A stretch of 64,000 nt of DNA. Source: Burkholderia sp. Bp9142 (lineage in GTDB: Bacteria; Pseudomonadota; Gammaproteobacteria; Burkholderiales; Burkholderiaceae). The translations under genes and the position numbers were made by a program. This document shows, in pieces, positions 15,886-30,787 of the stretch (position 1 is its first letter; every line of letters starts with the position of its first letter). The stretch covers positions 1-64,000 of the forward strand of contig NZ_QTPP01000020.1 in NCBI RefSeq assembly GCF_003853415.1. The letters are read 5' to 3'. The notes beneath the pieces were generated by a model. The model was not told the origin of the DNA, did not search any database, and saw nothing but the letters and a program-made list of their open reading frames with translations.

Positions 15886-17004
15886 ATGACTGCCCTGAAT
15901 CACACCCCGCTCAACGCCGCGCACCGCGCGCTCAATGCCCGCATGGTCGACTTCGGCGGCTGGGACATGCCCGTCAACTACGGCTCGCAGATCGAAGAAC
16001 ACGAAGCCGTGCGCACCGACGCCGGCATGTTCGACGTGTCGCACATGTGCGTCGTCGACTTCACCGGCAGCCGCGTGCGCGCGTTCTTCGAGCACGCGAT
16101 CGCGAACCACGTCGGCAAGCTCAAGACCCCCGGCAAGGCGCTCTACTCGTGCCTGCTCAATCCGCAGGGCGGCGTCATCGACGACCTGATCGTCTATTAC
16201 TTCACCGAAGACTTCTTCCGCGTCGTCGTCAACGCCGGCACGGCCGAGAAGGACATCGCGTGGTTCAACCAGCTCAACGAACAAGGCGGCTACGGCCTGA
16301 CCATCGCGCCGCGCCGCGATTTCGCGATCGTCGCCGTCCAGGGCCCGAACGCCCGCGAAAAAGTCTGGACGACGGTGCCCGCCGCGCGCGCCGCGACCAG
16401 CGAACTGAAGCCGTTCAACGCCGCGCAGGTCGCCGGCACGCCGTTCGGCGATCTCACCGTCGCGCGCACCGGCTACACCGGCGAAGACGGCTTCGAAGTG
16501 ATCGTCCCGGCCGTGCACGTCGAAGCGCTGTGGACCGCGCTGCAGCAAAACGGCGTGCGCCCGTGCGGGCTCGGCGCCCGCGACACGCTGCGCCTCGAGG
16601 CCGGCATGAACCTGTACGGCCAGGACATGGACGAGACCGTGTCCCCGCTCGACGCCGGCCTCGCGTGGACGGTCGACCTGTCGGCGCCGCGCGAGTTCGT
16701 CGGCCGCGCCGCGCTCGAGCGCGACGGCACGCGCGCCGCGTTCGTCGGCCTGATCCTGCTGAAGGAAAACGGCAAGGCGGGCGGCGTGCTGCGCGCGCAC
16801 CAGAAAGTCGTCACGCCGCACGGCGAAGGCGAGATCACGAGCGGCACGTTCTCGCCGTCGATGCAGGAATCGATCGCGTTCGCGCGCGTGCCGGCGGCCG
16901 TCCAGGTCGGCGACACCATTCATGTGCAGATTCGAGACAAGCAACTTCCCGCGCGCGTGGTAAAACTGCCGTTCGTGCGCAACGGCAAGGTCCTCGCTGC
17001 GTAA
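15886..17004 (+). CDS. gcvT: Glycine cleavage system T protein (aminomethyltransferase)
   Basis: Encodes 372 aa, the normal GcvT size. It transfers the methylene group from aminomethyl-lipoyl GcvH to tetrahydrofolate, releasing ammonia. Visible family features are '[27 protein letters not shown]', '[12 protein letters not shown]', '[11 protein letters not shown]', '[12 protein letters not shown]' and '[23 protein letters not shown]'. I start at the ATG at 15886 (TGAGG upstream); the frame is open through part of the riboswitch but nothing there is coding. First gene of gcvTHP. Confidence 0.97.
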   Translation: MTALNHTPLNAAHRALNARMVDFGGWDMPVNYGSQIEEHEAVRTDAGMFDVSHMCVVDFTGSRVRAFFEHAIANHVGKLKTPGKALYSCLLNPQGGVIDDLIVYYFTEDFFRVVVNAGTAEKDIAWFNQLNEQGGYGLTIAPRRDFAIVAVQGPNAREKVWTTVPAARAATSELKPFNAAQVAGTPFGDLTVARTGYTGEDGFEVIVPAVHVEALWTALQQNGVRPCGLGARDTLRLEAGMNLYGQDMDETVSPLDAGLAWTVDLSAPREFVGRAALERDGTRAAFVGLILLKENGKAGGVLRAHQKVVTPHGEGEITSGTFSPSMQESIAFARVPAAVQVGDTIHVQIRDKQLPARVVKLPFVRNGKVLAA

Positions 17005-17118
17005 CGACCGGGGGCCCGCCTCCCGGAAAGCCGGGAAATGGCGCCCGGCGCAACCCCATCCGGCGCGTCCCGGCGGCGCGCCAGCATAACGAACACATCT
17101 TTTATCCAGGAGCATCCG

Positions 17119-17499
17119 ATGAGCAACGTCCCGGCCGAGCTGAAATACACCGACGAACACGAGTGGATCCGCACCGAGGCAGACGGCACGCTGACGGTCG
17201 GCATCACCGATCACGCGCAGAACACACTTGGCGACATCGTGTTCCTCGAGTTGCCGAAAGTCGGCACGCAGGTCAAGGCAGGCGACGCCATCGGCGTCGT
17301 CGAATCGGTGAAAGCCGCGTCGGACATCTACTCGCCCGTGACCGGCGAAGTGGTCGCGATCAACACGGACGTGGCCGACGCACCGGAAGAGGTGAATGGC
17401 GACGCGTACGACGCCTGGCTGTTCAAGATCAAGCTCGCGGCCGACGCATCGACCGACACCCTGCTCGACGCTGCCGCCTACAGCAAGCTGATCGACTAA
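17119..17499 (+). CDS. gcvH: Glycine cleavage system H protein (lipoyl carrier)
   Basis: Encodes 126 aa. It shuttles the aminomethyl group between GcvP and GcvT on a lipoyl-lysine, here the Lys in '[20 protein letters not shown]'. Other family signatures are 'YTDEHEWIR', '[20 protein letters not shown]' and the C-terminal '[12 protein letters not shown]'. A CCAGGAG ribosome site precedes the ATG. Second gene of the riboswitch-controlled operon, 114 bp after gcvT. Confidence 0.98.
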   Translation: MSNVPAELKYTDEHEWIRTEADGTLTVGITDHAQNTLGDIVFLELPKVGTQVKAGDAIGVVESVKAASDIYSPVTGEVVAINTDVADAPEEVNGDAYDAWLFKIKLAADASTDTLLDAAAYSKLID

Positions 17500-17560
17500 T
17501 TTTCCTTACCCGAACCGTGCGCGGCCGGCCAGCCGGCCCGCGCGGGACCAGAGTCACGCC

Positions 17561-20488
<2,928 letters not shown>

Positions 20489-20523
20489 CGCCCGCCGCGC
20501 GCCGGAGTCCGGTCGTGACCACA

Positions 20524-20556
20524 CCGCACGCAACCGCAGGTTGCGTGCGGTTTTTG
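20524..20556 (+). terminator. Rho-independent terminator of the gcvTHP operon
   Basis: Stem CCGCACGCAACC (20524-20535) with GGTTGCGTGCGG (20539-20550) around a three-base loop, followed by TTTTT. A textbook terminator 36 bp after the gcvP stop. Confidence 0.92.
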
Positions 20557-20640
20557 CATTCGCCGCCCGGTCATCCGGTTCACGCGCGTCCGCCAATCCG
20601 GCTAACATCACACGCGATCCAGCCAATCAAGGAGTTCCGC

Positions 20641-21777
20641 ATGGTGCGTCCGATGTTTCCGGGCCATGGTGCAACGCAGGAGCGGCCGCGCACGCGCCGC
20701 TTCATGCCGCTGCTCGTCGCGTCGCTGTCGTTTGCCGCCGCCGGCCTCGGTACGGCCGGCAGCGCGCGCGCGGCGATGAATTTCTGCGCGGCGCCCGCGC
20801 TGCAGGCGAGCGAGACGACCCAGGCCGAGCCGGGGGTGCAGGCGTTGATCCGCAGCGTCGACGCGCGCATCGGCGAGCAGCCGAAGGCGATGCCGCGCGT
20901 GCACACCGAGGGCACGTTGCCGCACGAGGGCATCCACGACCAGAGCGCCGACGCGCTGAAGGACATGGAGCTGATGCGCGACGCCGCGCTCGCGTGGCGC
21001 GTGACGAATGCGCCGCGCTACCTGCAGCTCGTCGACCGCTTCCTGTCCGCGTGGGTGTCGACCTACCAGCCGAGCTTCAACCCGATCGACGAGACGCGCT
21101 TCGACAGCCTGATCGTCGCGTACGACATGACGGCGAGCGCGCTGCCGGTCAAGACGCGCAACGCGACCGCGGCGTTCATCGCGAAGCTCGGCGCCGGCTA
21201 TGTCGCGCAGATCGACGCGCAGAAGCGCCCGCTCGCCGGCACGTGGCGCAACAACTGGCAGAGCCACCGGATCAAGCTGATCGCGCTGTCCGCGTTCACG
21301 CTCGGCGACCGCAGGATGATGAACGCCGCCCAGCGGCTGTTCGTCGAGCATCTCGCCGACAACATCGGCCCGGACGGCAAGACCTGGGATTTCGACGAAC
21401 GCGATGCGCTGCACTACGCGGTGTACGACCTGCAGCCGCTGGTGACGGCCGCGCTCGCCGCGCGCCGCTTCAACCGCAACTGGCTGCGCGAGCGCGGCGC
21501 GAACGGCGCGACGCTCGCGGCCGCGCTCGACTGGCTCGTGCCGTACGCGCTCGGCGAGAAGACGCACGAGGAATTCGTGAATTCGCCGGTGCCGTTCGAC
21601 GCGAAGCGCCGCGAAGCCGGCTTGCCGGGCTACGCGGGGCAGTGGGACCCGAAAAACGCCACTGAACTCTTTCATCTGGCCGCGCGGCTCGACGGGCGCT
21701 ATGCCCGCGTCGCGCGGCAGTTATCCGTCATGCCGCCGGCGTGGCTGGCCGCGTGCCTGCCATTGCAGGCGCGCTAG
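20641..21777 (+). CDS. Exported alginate-lyase-family protein
   Basis: Encodes 378 aa. A signal peptide is visible after an N-terminal extension ('FMPLLVASLSFAAAGLGTAGSARA'). The mature part resembles the alginate lyase superfamily (alpha/alpha barrel): 'DAALAWRVTNAPRYLQLVDRFLSAWV', 'AYDM', 'NNWQSHRIKLIALSAFTLGD' and 'DERDALHYAVYDLQPL'. The Asn-Asn-Trp and His/Tyr residues correspond to catalytic regions of the family. The uronic acid polymer it cuts, if any, cannot be told. The gene stands alone between the gcv operon and sdaA. Confidence 0.82.
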   Translation: MVRPMFPGHGATQERPRTRRFMPLLVASLSFAAAGLGTAGSARAAMNFCAAPALQASETTQAEPGVQALIRSVDARIGEQPKAMPRVHTEGTLPHEGIHDQSADALKDMELMRDAALAWRVTNAPRYLQLVDRFLSAWVSTYQPSFNPIDETRFDSLIVAYDMTASALPVKTRNATAAFIAKLGAGYVAQIDAQKRPLAGTWRNNWQSHRIKLIALSAFTLGDRRMMNAAQRLFVEHLADNIGPDGKTWDFDERDALHYAVYDLQPLVTAALAARRFNRNWLRERGANGATLAAALDWLVPYALGEKTHEEFVNSPVPFDAKRREAGLPGYAGQWDPKNATELFHLAARLDGRYARVARQLSVMPPAWLAACLPLQAR

Positions 21778-21807
21778 CATTATTCTTAAAGCAAGGCAGG
21801 AATCGAA

Positions 21808-23196
<1,389 letters not shown>

Positions 23197-23210
23197 TGCC
23201 GGATCCGGCG

Positions 23211-23242
23211 GCAATGCGGGGCGGATCGATATCCCGCATTAC
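23211..23242. terminator. Hairpin between convergent sdaA and vapC
   Basis: Arms AATGCGGG (23213-23220) and CCCGCATT (23233-23240) around a 12-nt loop between convergent genes. No T run follows, so it may be a weak terminator or mRNA-end hairpin. Confidence 0.45.
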
Positions 23243-23263
23243 CGTCGGACGCAGCAGCGGACA

Positions 23264-23665
23264 TTAATCGTTCAGCCAGTTCTCCAGCCGCAATCCCGGG
23301 TAGCTGACAAAATCCCGCTCGTTGTTGGTCACGAGGGCCACATCGAGCGACACCGCATGCGCGGCGATCAATTTGTCGAGATGATCCTTCTTCCGCTCGC
23401 GGGTTGCGTCGCGGACCGGACCGTACGCTTGCGCAGCCGCGACGTCGAACGGAGCAACGGGAATATCGTCGATCAGCGCGGCAAGATTGCGACGCGCCCG
23501 CGCAGGACTCGCACATGCGGCGACGCCGTACTCGAGCTCGGCATACGTAATCGCCGACATCACGACCTCCCCCGTGTAGCACTGCGCAAATCGTTTCGCC
23601 ACCTGCTCAGGCTGATTCTTCATCAGATAGATGCACATGTTGGTGTCGAGCATATAGCGCGGCAT
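23264..23665 (-). CDS. vapC: VapC-type PIN-domain ribonuclease toxin
   Basis: Encodes 133 aa. The PIN-domain acidic residues are visible: Asp in 'YMLDTNMCIYLMK', Glu in 'ITYAELEYGV', Asp in 'KKDHLDKLIAAHA' and the 'LVTNNERDF' end motif. VapC toxins cut tRNA or rRNA when not held by VapB. The ATG at 23665 overlaps the vapB stop by one base (TGATG); a GTG directly before it is an alternative. Second gene of the pair. Confidence 0.93.
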   Translation of the reverse strand: MPRYMLDTNMCIYLMKNQPEQVAKRFAQCYTGEVVMSAITYAELEYGVAACASPARARRNLAALIDDIPVAPFDVAAAQAYGPVRDATRERKKDHLDKLIAAHAVSLDVALVTNNERDFVSYPGLRLENWLND

Positions 23666-23901
23666 CACAACCCCTCGCGATCGGCTTGCTCCTGGTCGCC
23701 ACGCCCTTCGACCATGAAATCCGGTCCGAATTTCGCGAATTTCTCAAGTACGTGGGTCAACGGCCGCCGTGTCGGCCGAATACGGATTTCGTCACCCACG
23801 CGCTCGATTTCCAGTTCGATATCGCTGCGCTCATAAGCAAGGTCCGCAGGAATTCGCACGGCCTGCGAGTTGCCGTTCCGAAATACCCTCGTGGTATGCA
23901 T
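23665..23901 (-). CDS. vapB: VapB-type antitoxin (AbrB/MazE fold)
   Basis: Encodes 78 aa. The N-terminal 'MHTTRVFRNGNSQAVRIPADLAY' is the swapped-hairpin DNA-binding fold of VapB/MazE antitoxins; the C-terminal 'LTHVLEKFAKFGPDFM' should wrap around the toxin. It neutralises VapC and represses its own operon. It sits directly behind the repeat-rich promoter at about 23918-23980. The frame is open farther upstream but begins best at the ATG at 23901. Confidence 0.92.
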   Translation of the reverse strand: MHTTRVFRNGNSQAVRIPADLAYERSDIELEIERVGDEIRIRPTRRPLTHVLEKFAKFGPDFMVEGRGDQEQADREGL

Positions 23902-23917
23902 GTCGACCTCTCGCCGG

Positions 23918-23980
23918 ATGTACACAGGATGTACATTATACAGCGCGACGCGCAATGTAAATCCATGTGTGTACATAACA
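23918..23980 (-). promoter_or_regulatory. vapBC promoter and TGTACA-type operator
   Basis: On the minus strand a perfect TATAAT (complement of 23935-23940) has a GATTTA/TTTACA-like -35 about 15-17 bp upstream. ATGTACA occurs as a direct repeat (23918 and 23929) and again as TGTACA near 23972, flanking the -10. Repeated short palindromes like this are how VapB proteins autoregulate. Confidence 0.65.
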
Positions 23981-24309
23981 CGCCTTCCCGTGGAATTCTG
24001 ATCGATCCGCCAACATCGATTCGCCGGCCAACAGCGACACACCAATCCAGCCTCACCTCCCCCGGCAGGCGAGCCGGCGGTAGATATCGTGCATCACGGC
24101 CACTGCCGTCGGGCATGCAGCATCGAGACAGCCGCCCGGCCCGACATCCGTAGCGCTCACTTTCCACCGTCGTGCAAGCGCGCACAAGCTGGCCGTTCGG
24201 CTATCCGAAGCCGGGGCGCGCGACCCGAACCATCCACGTTCCGGCACTTTTCACCGGCCCGCCAACGGGCGTAAGCTGTACGTCCCGCTACCCAGGGAGA
24301 CGGCAGCCC
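23981..24309. other. Intergenic stretch between vapBC and the ThDP enzyme gene
   Basis: About 330 bases without a credible gene. Apart from a GGGAGA ribosome site just before 24310, I see no promoter consensus, hairpin or repeat here. Confidence 0.5.
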
Positions 24310-26013
24310 ATGTCGCATTCCAAGGATCTCGAGCCGCGCGCCACCACCGGTGCGCGCCTGCTCGTCGATGCGTTGCTCGCCAATCACGTCGAACGCGTGT
24401 TCTGCGTGCCCGGCGAGAGCTTCCTCGCCGTACTCGACGCGCTGGCGGACGACACCGCGCGCATCCAGACGGTCGTCTGCCGGCACGAAGCGGCGGCCGC
24501 GAACATGGCCGAGGCGGTCGGCAAGCTGACCGGCCGCCCCGGCATCGCGTTCGTCACGCGCGGGCCCGGCGCGACCCATGCGTCGATCGGCGTGCACACC
24601 GCGTTCCAGGACTCGACGCCGATGATCCTGTTCGTCGGCCAGTGCGCACGCGAGCACCTCGACCGTGAAGCCTTCCAGGAAATCGACTACCGCCGGATGT
24701 TCGGCCAGATGGCCAAATGGGTCGCGCAGATCGACGACCCGCGCCGCATTCCCGAATACCTGAGCCACGCGTTCCACGTCGCGACGTCCGGCCGCCCCGG
24801 CCCGGTCGTGCTCGCGCTGCCGGAGGACGTGCTGTCCGAAGCGTGCGTGTCGCAGCCCGTCGTGCCGGCCGCGAAACGCGTCGCGGCGTCGCCGTCGGCC
24901 GCGCAGCTCGATGAGTTGCGCGAACGGCTCGCGCGCGCCGAGCGGCCGTTCGCGATCGTCGGCGGCAGCGGCTGGACGCCCGACGCATGCGCGAACCTGC
25001 GCACCTTCATCGAGCGCTGGCAGCTGCCGGTCGCGTGCGCGTTCCGCTTCCAGGACACCTTCGACAATGCGCATCCGAACTACGCGGGCGACGTCGGCCT
25101 CGGGATCAATCCCGCGCTCGGCAAGCGGATCCGCGACGCCGACCTGCTGCTGGTGCTCGGCCCGCGCCTCGGCGAAGCGACGACGGGCGGCTATACGCTG
25201 CTCGACATCCCGAAGACGCGCCAGACGCTGATCCACGTGCACCAGGGCGCCGACGAGCTCGGCCGCGTGTATGCGGCCGACCTGCCGATCGTGTCGGGGA
25301 TGCCGGAGATCGCGGCGCCGCTCGCCGCGCTCGAACCGCCGGCGCCCCCCGCGTGGGCCGGCACGGCCGCCGATGCGCACCGCGCGTACCGCGAATGGCA
25401 TGCGCCGCTGCCGATGTCCGGCGACGTCCAGCTCGGCGACGTGATGGTGCAGTTGCGCGAGCGCCTGCCGCACGACGCGATCCTGACCAACGGCGCCGGC
25501 AACTATGCGATCTGGTTGCATCGCCACTTCGCGTACCGGCACTTCCGCTCGCAGCTCGCGCCGACCAGCGGCGCGATGGGCTACGGGCTGCCCGCCGCGC
25601 TCGCCGCGAAGTCGCTGTATCCGGCGCGGGCCGTCGTCGCGCTCGCTGGGGACGGCTGCTTCATGATGGCCGGCAACGAGCTCGCGACCGCGATGCAGTA
25701 TGGGCTGAACATCGTCACGATCGTCGTCAACAACGGGCATTTCGGCACGATCCGCATGCATCAGGAGCGCAACTACCCGGGCCGCGTGCACGGCACGGGG
25801 CTCACGAACCCCGATTTCGCCGCGTATGCGCGCGCGTTCGGCGCGCATGGCGAGACGGTAGAGCGCACCGCCGACTTCGCGCCGGCACTGGAACGTGCAC
25901 TGACCTGCGGGCTGCCGGCGCTGATCGAGATCCGCATCCCGCAGGACGCCAGCACGCCGGCCGCGACGCTCGAGCAGATCCGCGAGCAGGGCCGCCGCGC
26001 ACGCGGCGAATGA
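24310..26013 (+). CDS. Thiamine diphosphate-dependent enzyme, acetolactate-synthase-like
   Basis: Encodes 567 aa with the three domains of the family. The N-terminal pyrimidine-binding part has the catalytic Glu in 'VVCRHEAAAANMAEA' (Glu60); the C-terminal ThDP part has 'GDGCFMMAGNELATAMQYGLNIVTIVVNN', the GDG...NN metal site. Members include acetolactate synthase, benzoylformate decarboxylase and related decarboxylases or ligases. No regulatory small subunit is nearby, so a biosynthetic ALS role is unlikely. It shares an ATGA overlap with the next gene. Confidence 0.85.
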   Translation: MSHSKDLEPRATTGARLLVDALLANHVERVFCVPGESFLAVLDALADDTARIQTVVCRHEAAAANMAEAVGKLTGRPGIAFVTRGPGATHASIGVHTAFQDSTPMILFVGQCAREHLDREAFQEIDYRRMFGQMAKWVAQIDDPRRIPEYLSHAFHVATSGRPGPVVLALPEDVLSEACVSQPVVPAAKRVAASPSAAQLDELRERLARAERPFAIVGGSGWTPDACANLRTFIERWQLPVACAFRFQDTFDNAHPNYAGDVGLGINPALGKRIRDADLLLVLGPRLGEATTGGYTLLDIPKTRQTLIHVHQGADELGRVYAADLPIVSGMPEIAAPLAALEPPAPPAWAGTAADAHRAYREWHAPLPMSGDVQLGDVMVQLRERLPHDAILTNGAGNYAIWLHRHFAYRHFRSQLAPTSGAMGYGLPAALAAKSLYPARAVVALAGDGCFMMAGNELATAMQYGLNIVTIVVNNGHFGTIRMHQERNYPGRVHGTGLTNPDFAAYARAFGAHGETVERTADFAPALERALTCGLPALIEIRIPQDASTPAATLEQIREQGRRARGE

Positions 26014-27104
26014 CCGTGGGAATGTGCGCCGCACCGGCCGGCCTCGCGTTGTCGCACGACGATGCGCTCGTCTACCGCGGCACGCTGCTCGCGCCCGACG
26101 GTACGCTCGTCGCGCCCTACGACCTCGAGCACGGCAGCGATCGCGCGGAAGGCTACGTGCCGGCCGCGCCGGCGCTCGGCCTGCTGCATGCCGTCCATCG
26201 GCCGTTCCGGCTCGACTACGACCGCACGCCGGACGTGCACGTGATCAACGGGATGGGCGTCGCGCTCGGCGACTCGGTGATCGGGCTGACCGCCCTCGCC
26301 GCGCTGCGCGCGATGCATCCCGGCCTGCGCTTCACGCTGTACCGGCCGGCCCGCGCGCCGCGCTACGTCGACGCGCTGTATGCGCTCGCGGCCGACGTCG
26401 TCGCGCCGTCGCGGGCGCTGCCGTATGCCGTCGACGCGCTGCCCGCGCACGCGCCGTGCATCGATCTCGGCAATCACCTGTACTGGCCCGCGTTCGCGCG
26501 GCAGCCGATGATCGACTTCTTTCTCGACGCACTGGGCGTGGATCCGGCCACGGTGCCCGCCGCGGCGAAGCGCAATCGCTGGCTCGCGCGACTGCGGCTG
26601 CCCGCGCTGCCGGCCGAATGGCAGCGGCCATACGTGTTGTTCTGCCCGGCCGCGAGCACCGCGGTGCGCAGCGTGCCGCCCGCGCTGCGCGCGGCATTCG
26701 TGGCGCGACTCGTGCGGCGTTACGGGCTGCCGGTGGTCGGGTTCGGCCCCGTCGCACATCCCGCCTACGTCGATGCGAGCCGCGACGCGACCGACACCGC
26801 GCGCTTCATTGCCTGGGTGAAGGGTGCCAGCGTGCTGTTCGCGCCCGACACGGCCGCGCTGCATCTCGCGGACGGCTTCGACGTGCCGACGCTCGGCTGC
26901 TTCACGACGATCGGGCCGGCGCTGCGCGTGCGCGACTATCCGCACTGCGTGCCGGTCGCGCTCGACGTGCCGGCCGAATTGCATGGGCTGCATCGCAGCG
27001 AGCGGCCGGACGATCTCGCGGCGGTCGAGGCCGCTTACCGGGCGATCGACTGGGATGCATTGCCGTGGCCGGCGCCACGCGAAGCGGCCGCCGCGGCCGA
27101 ATAG
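26010..27104 (+). CDS. GT9-like (heptosyltransferase-family) protein
   Basis: Encodes 364 aa. Features resemble glycosyltransferase family 9: 'HVINGMGVALGDSVIGLTALAALRAMHPGLRFTLYRP' at the N-terminal nucleotide fold, 'RPYVLFCPAASTAVRSVPPALRAAFVARL' in the middle, and 'GASVLFAPDTAALHLADGFDVPTLGCFTTIGPALRVRDYP' as the donor-binding C-terminal motif (compare the DTG/S-x-xH region of heptosyltransferases). The ATG overlaps the stop of the ThDP enzyme (ATGA), so the two are translated together. The acceptor is unknown. Confidence 0.75.
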   Translation: MTVGMCAAPAGLALSHDDALVYRGTLLAPDGTLVAPYDLEHGSDRAEGYVPAAPALGLLHAVHRPFRLDYDRTPDVHVINGMGVALGDSVIGLTALAALRAMHPGLRFTLYRPARAPRYVDALYALAADVVAPSRALPYAVDALPAHAPCIDLGNHLYWPAFARQPMIDFFLDALGVDPATVPAAAKRNRWLARLRLPALPAEWQRPYVLFCPAASTAVRSVPPALRAAFVARLVRRYGLPVVGFGPVAHPAYVDASRDATDTARFIAWVKGASVLFAPDTAALHLADGFDVPTLGCFTTIGPALRVRDYPHCVPVALDVPAELHGLHRSERPDDLAAVEAAYRAIDWDALPWPAPREAAAAAE

Positions 27105-27164
27105 AAAAACGGAAGTCGCCTGAAAGATCGAACGCGCGGCGGCATCCACGCGCCGCCGCCCCGT

Positions 27165-28199
27165 TCACCCGGCCGTCACCATCACGGCACGATCGCGCAG
27201 CGTCTCCGACGGCCGCTTGCCGAACAGCCGCCGGTAGTCGGTCGCGAACTGGCTCAGGTGCCAGAAGCCCCACGCCTCCGCGACGTCCTGCACCGAGCCG
27301 GCCGCCCGCCCGCACAGGTCGCGCCGCGCGCCGTTCAGCCGCAGCGTGCGCAGGTAGGTCGCGGGCGCCATGCCGAGCACGTCCTGGAAGCAGTACTGCA
27401 GCGTGCGCCGGCTCACGAGCAACTGCTCGCACAGCTCGGGCACGCCGACCGGGCGCGTGCGGTGCGCGAGCACGTAGTCGCGCGCCTGCTCGACGATCCA
27501 GCGCCGCGTCGACGGCGCGCCGCCGGCACCGTCGTCCGCCGGTTGCGCGCACGCGTCGAACAGCGCGGCCAGCACCTCGGCCTGCAGGTCGTCGCGCTGC
27601 GCGTCGGGCAGCGGCCCGCCCACGGCCGCCGCGCCGTCGAGCCGGCGGCCGAGCAGCGCGCACAGGCGCGCGAGCCGCGTATCGCCGACCTGGATCACGC
27701 GCTGCGTGAACAGCCGCTCGTCGAGCGCGCGGCGTTCGACTTCCTCCGCGTAACGGCGCAGCACGTCGCCGCGCACGACGACGCCGTAGATCGAGAACTG
27801 CGCGGGCGTCAGCAGTTCGAATTCGACGTTGCCGGGCCGGAACGCGAGTGCGCCGGGCCCGATGCGGCACGCATCGACGCGCGCGGTGCCGTCGCTGACC
27901 AGCGGGATGCCGAACCAGTACGCGTCGCCGCGCACCTCGCACGCCTGCCGCAGCAGGTGGCTGGTCGATTCGCGAAACAGCTTCATCGTGTCGAGCGGCA
28001 GCTCGGTCAGCGTGCCGACGAAGCGGCCGGCCGCGAGCTGGTCGTAGGTCTGCCGCCAGCCGATCAGGTTGCGCGCCTGCTCGTCGGCATCGTGCGCGAC
28101 GCTGACCACGGCCTGGCCGGCCAGCGCGTCGTCACCCTGCGCGCTGCATCGCGTGTCTTCGGCCGTCGGCTCGGCCATGCACTCCACTCGTTGATCCAT
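27165..28199 (-). CDS. AraC-family regulator, EutR/FeaR-like
   Basis: Encodes 344 aa. The C-terminal AraC domain (about 235-335) has two helix-turn-helices: 'VPELCEQLLVSRRTLQYCFQDVLGMAPATYLRTLRLNGARRDL' and 'VQDVAEAWGFWHLSQFATDYRRLFGKRPSE'. The N-terminal domain is like EutR-type activators that sense ethanolamine or amine breakdown products. A strong GAGGAGAA ribosome site fixes the ATG at 28199. It lies 3' of the aldehyde dehydrogenase and about 7 kb from eat-eutBC, and may control either. Confidence 0.85.
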   Translation of the reverse strand: MDQRVECMAEPTAEDTRCSAQGDDALAGQAVVSVAHDADEQARNLIGWRQTYDQLAAGRFVGTLTELPLDTMKLFRESTSHLLRQACEVRGDAYWFGIPLVSDGTARVDACRIGPGALAFRPGNVEFELLTPAQFSIYGVVVRGDVLRRYAEEVERRALDERLFTQRVIQVGDTRLARLCALLGRRLDGAAAVGGPLPDAQRDDLQAEVLAALFDACAQPADDGAGGAPSTRRWIVEQARDYVLAHRTRPVGVPELCEQLLVSRRTLQYCFQDVLGMAPATYLRTLRLNGARRDLCGRAAGSVQDVAEAWGFWHLSQFATDYRRLFGKRPSETLRDRAVMVTAG

Positions 28200-28384
28200 C
28201 GTGTTCTCCTCACCTGCCCGGGACCGCGTCCATCACGCAAGTCCCGTGCCGAACCGCGCGGTCCGGCGACAAGCCCGTCATTCCACGCCGTGCGGCCGAT
28301 GCGCGCCATGCGGGCGCACCCGGGGGCGGCGTTCCGCGCACCGCGCGGGTGCGGCCTGCGCCGCCGGGGGGGCCCGGCCACGCG

Positions 28385-28927
28385 CTACGCGCCCGGCCTC
28401 AACCGCACGACCCGCGTGCCGCAGTTGCCGTACGCCTGCGCGACCGCCAGTTCGACGATCGGACTGCCCGCCCGCCAGGGCGCCGCGTCCGCTTCCTGCA
28501 GATCGGTCCGCAACGTCGCGAGGCCGTTGATCCGGTAGCGGATGCCGCGCACGAAATCGATGAACAGCAGCCCGACGCCGCTGCCGTCGCACGCGAGCGC
28601 ATCGATCCGGTTGCCGTCGCCGTGCGTCGGCAGCGCGAAGCGCAGCGTCTTCGTGTCGATCACGCGCACGACCGGCCACAGATCGCCGTTCGCGTCGCGC
28701 AGGCCCTGCACGATGTCGCAGGTCACGCGCGCCGCGCCGCCGCACGTCGTGCCGACGAACATGAACGGCTGCGATTCGACGAACTGGCGCACGCCGATGC
28801 TCAGCCGCGTCGTCACGACGTCGCTCATCCGCTCGGCTTCGTCGGCGACGCCGAACCGGTGATGGGCGTCGCGTTCGCCCGCGTGAAACACCGGGTGACG
28901 CGAAATGGATCGGGGCGGTTCTGCCAT
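28385..28927 (-). CDS. Pyridoxamine-phosphate-oxidase-family (FMN-binding) protein
   Basis: Encodes 180 aa from the ATG at 28927. The segment 'FMFVGTTCGGAARVTCDIVQGLRDANGDLWPVVRVIDTKTLRFALP' followed by 'GVGLLFIDFVRGIRYRINGLATLR' resembles split-barrel FMN proteins of the PNPOx type. The C-terminus 'VAQAYGNCGTRVVRL' matches a form seen in flavin-dependent oxidoreductases. The upstream extension to 29248 is low complexity and left out. Reaction unknown. A second PNPOx-like gene is at 31106. Confidence 0.7.
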   Translation of the reverse strand: MAEPPRSISRHPVFHAGERDAHHRFGVADEAERMSDVVTTRLSIGVRQFVESQPFMFVGTTCGGAARVTCDIVQGLRDANGDLWPVVRVIDTKTLRFALPTHGDGNRIDALACDGSGVGLLFIDFVRGIRYRINGLATLRTDLQEADAAPWRAGSPIVELAVAQAYGNCGTRVVRLRPGA

Positions 28928-29260
28928 GCGGGTTTCCGTCGGGGCCATCGGTGCGCAATGCGGCCGCGAACGCGCGACGGCCGGAGCGGTTGCCGAGGCT
29001 GGCCGCCAGCGACGCACGGCCGACGCCTCGTATCGAATCTCGAAACGCGAACACGGCGAAGTACCGGACGAACGGTCGTCAGCGCATTGCCGCCTCGCCG
29101 CGGACACCGCCCGGCGGCCGGACAGCCATCGCCCGGCCGTCGCACCTTCCGCGGAAAGCCGGCGCAGGACGCGTCGCCGCCGTCCGGAACCGGCCGCCAT
29201 ACCGGGCAGCGTTGCGCTGCCGCCCGGCCGGCCCCGGCACTTCGCCACCTGCTCCGGCGA
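28928..29260. other. Intergenic stretch, nothing recognised
   Basis: About 330 GC-rich bases between the PNPOx-like gene and the end of the aldehyde dehydrogenase gene. I see no convincing ORF, promoter or hairpin. Confidence 0.5.

Positions 29261-30787
<1,527 letters not shown>

Noticed and set aside
28201-28530. Short plus-strand frames around 28200-28530
   Set aside because: They lie opposite or between the AraC and PNPOx-like genes, are Arg/Pro-rich and lack ribosome sites.
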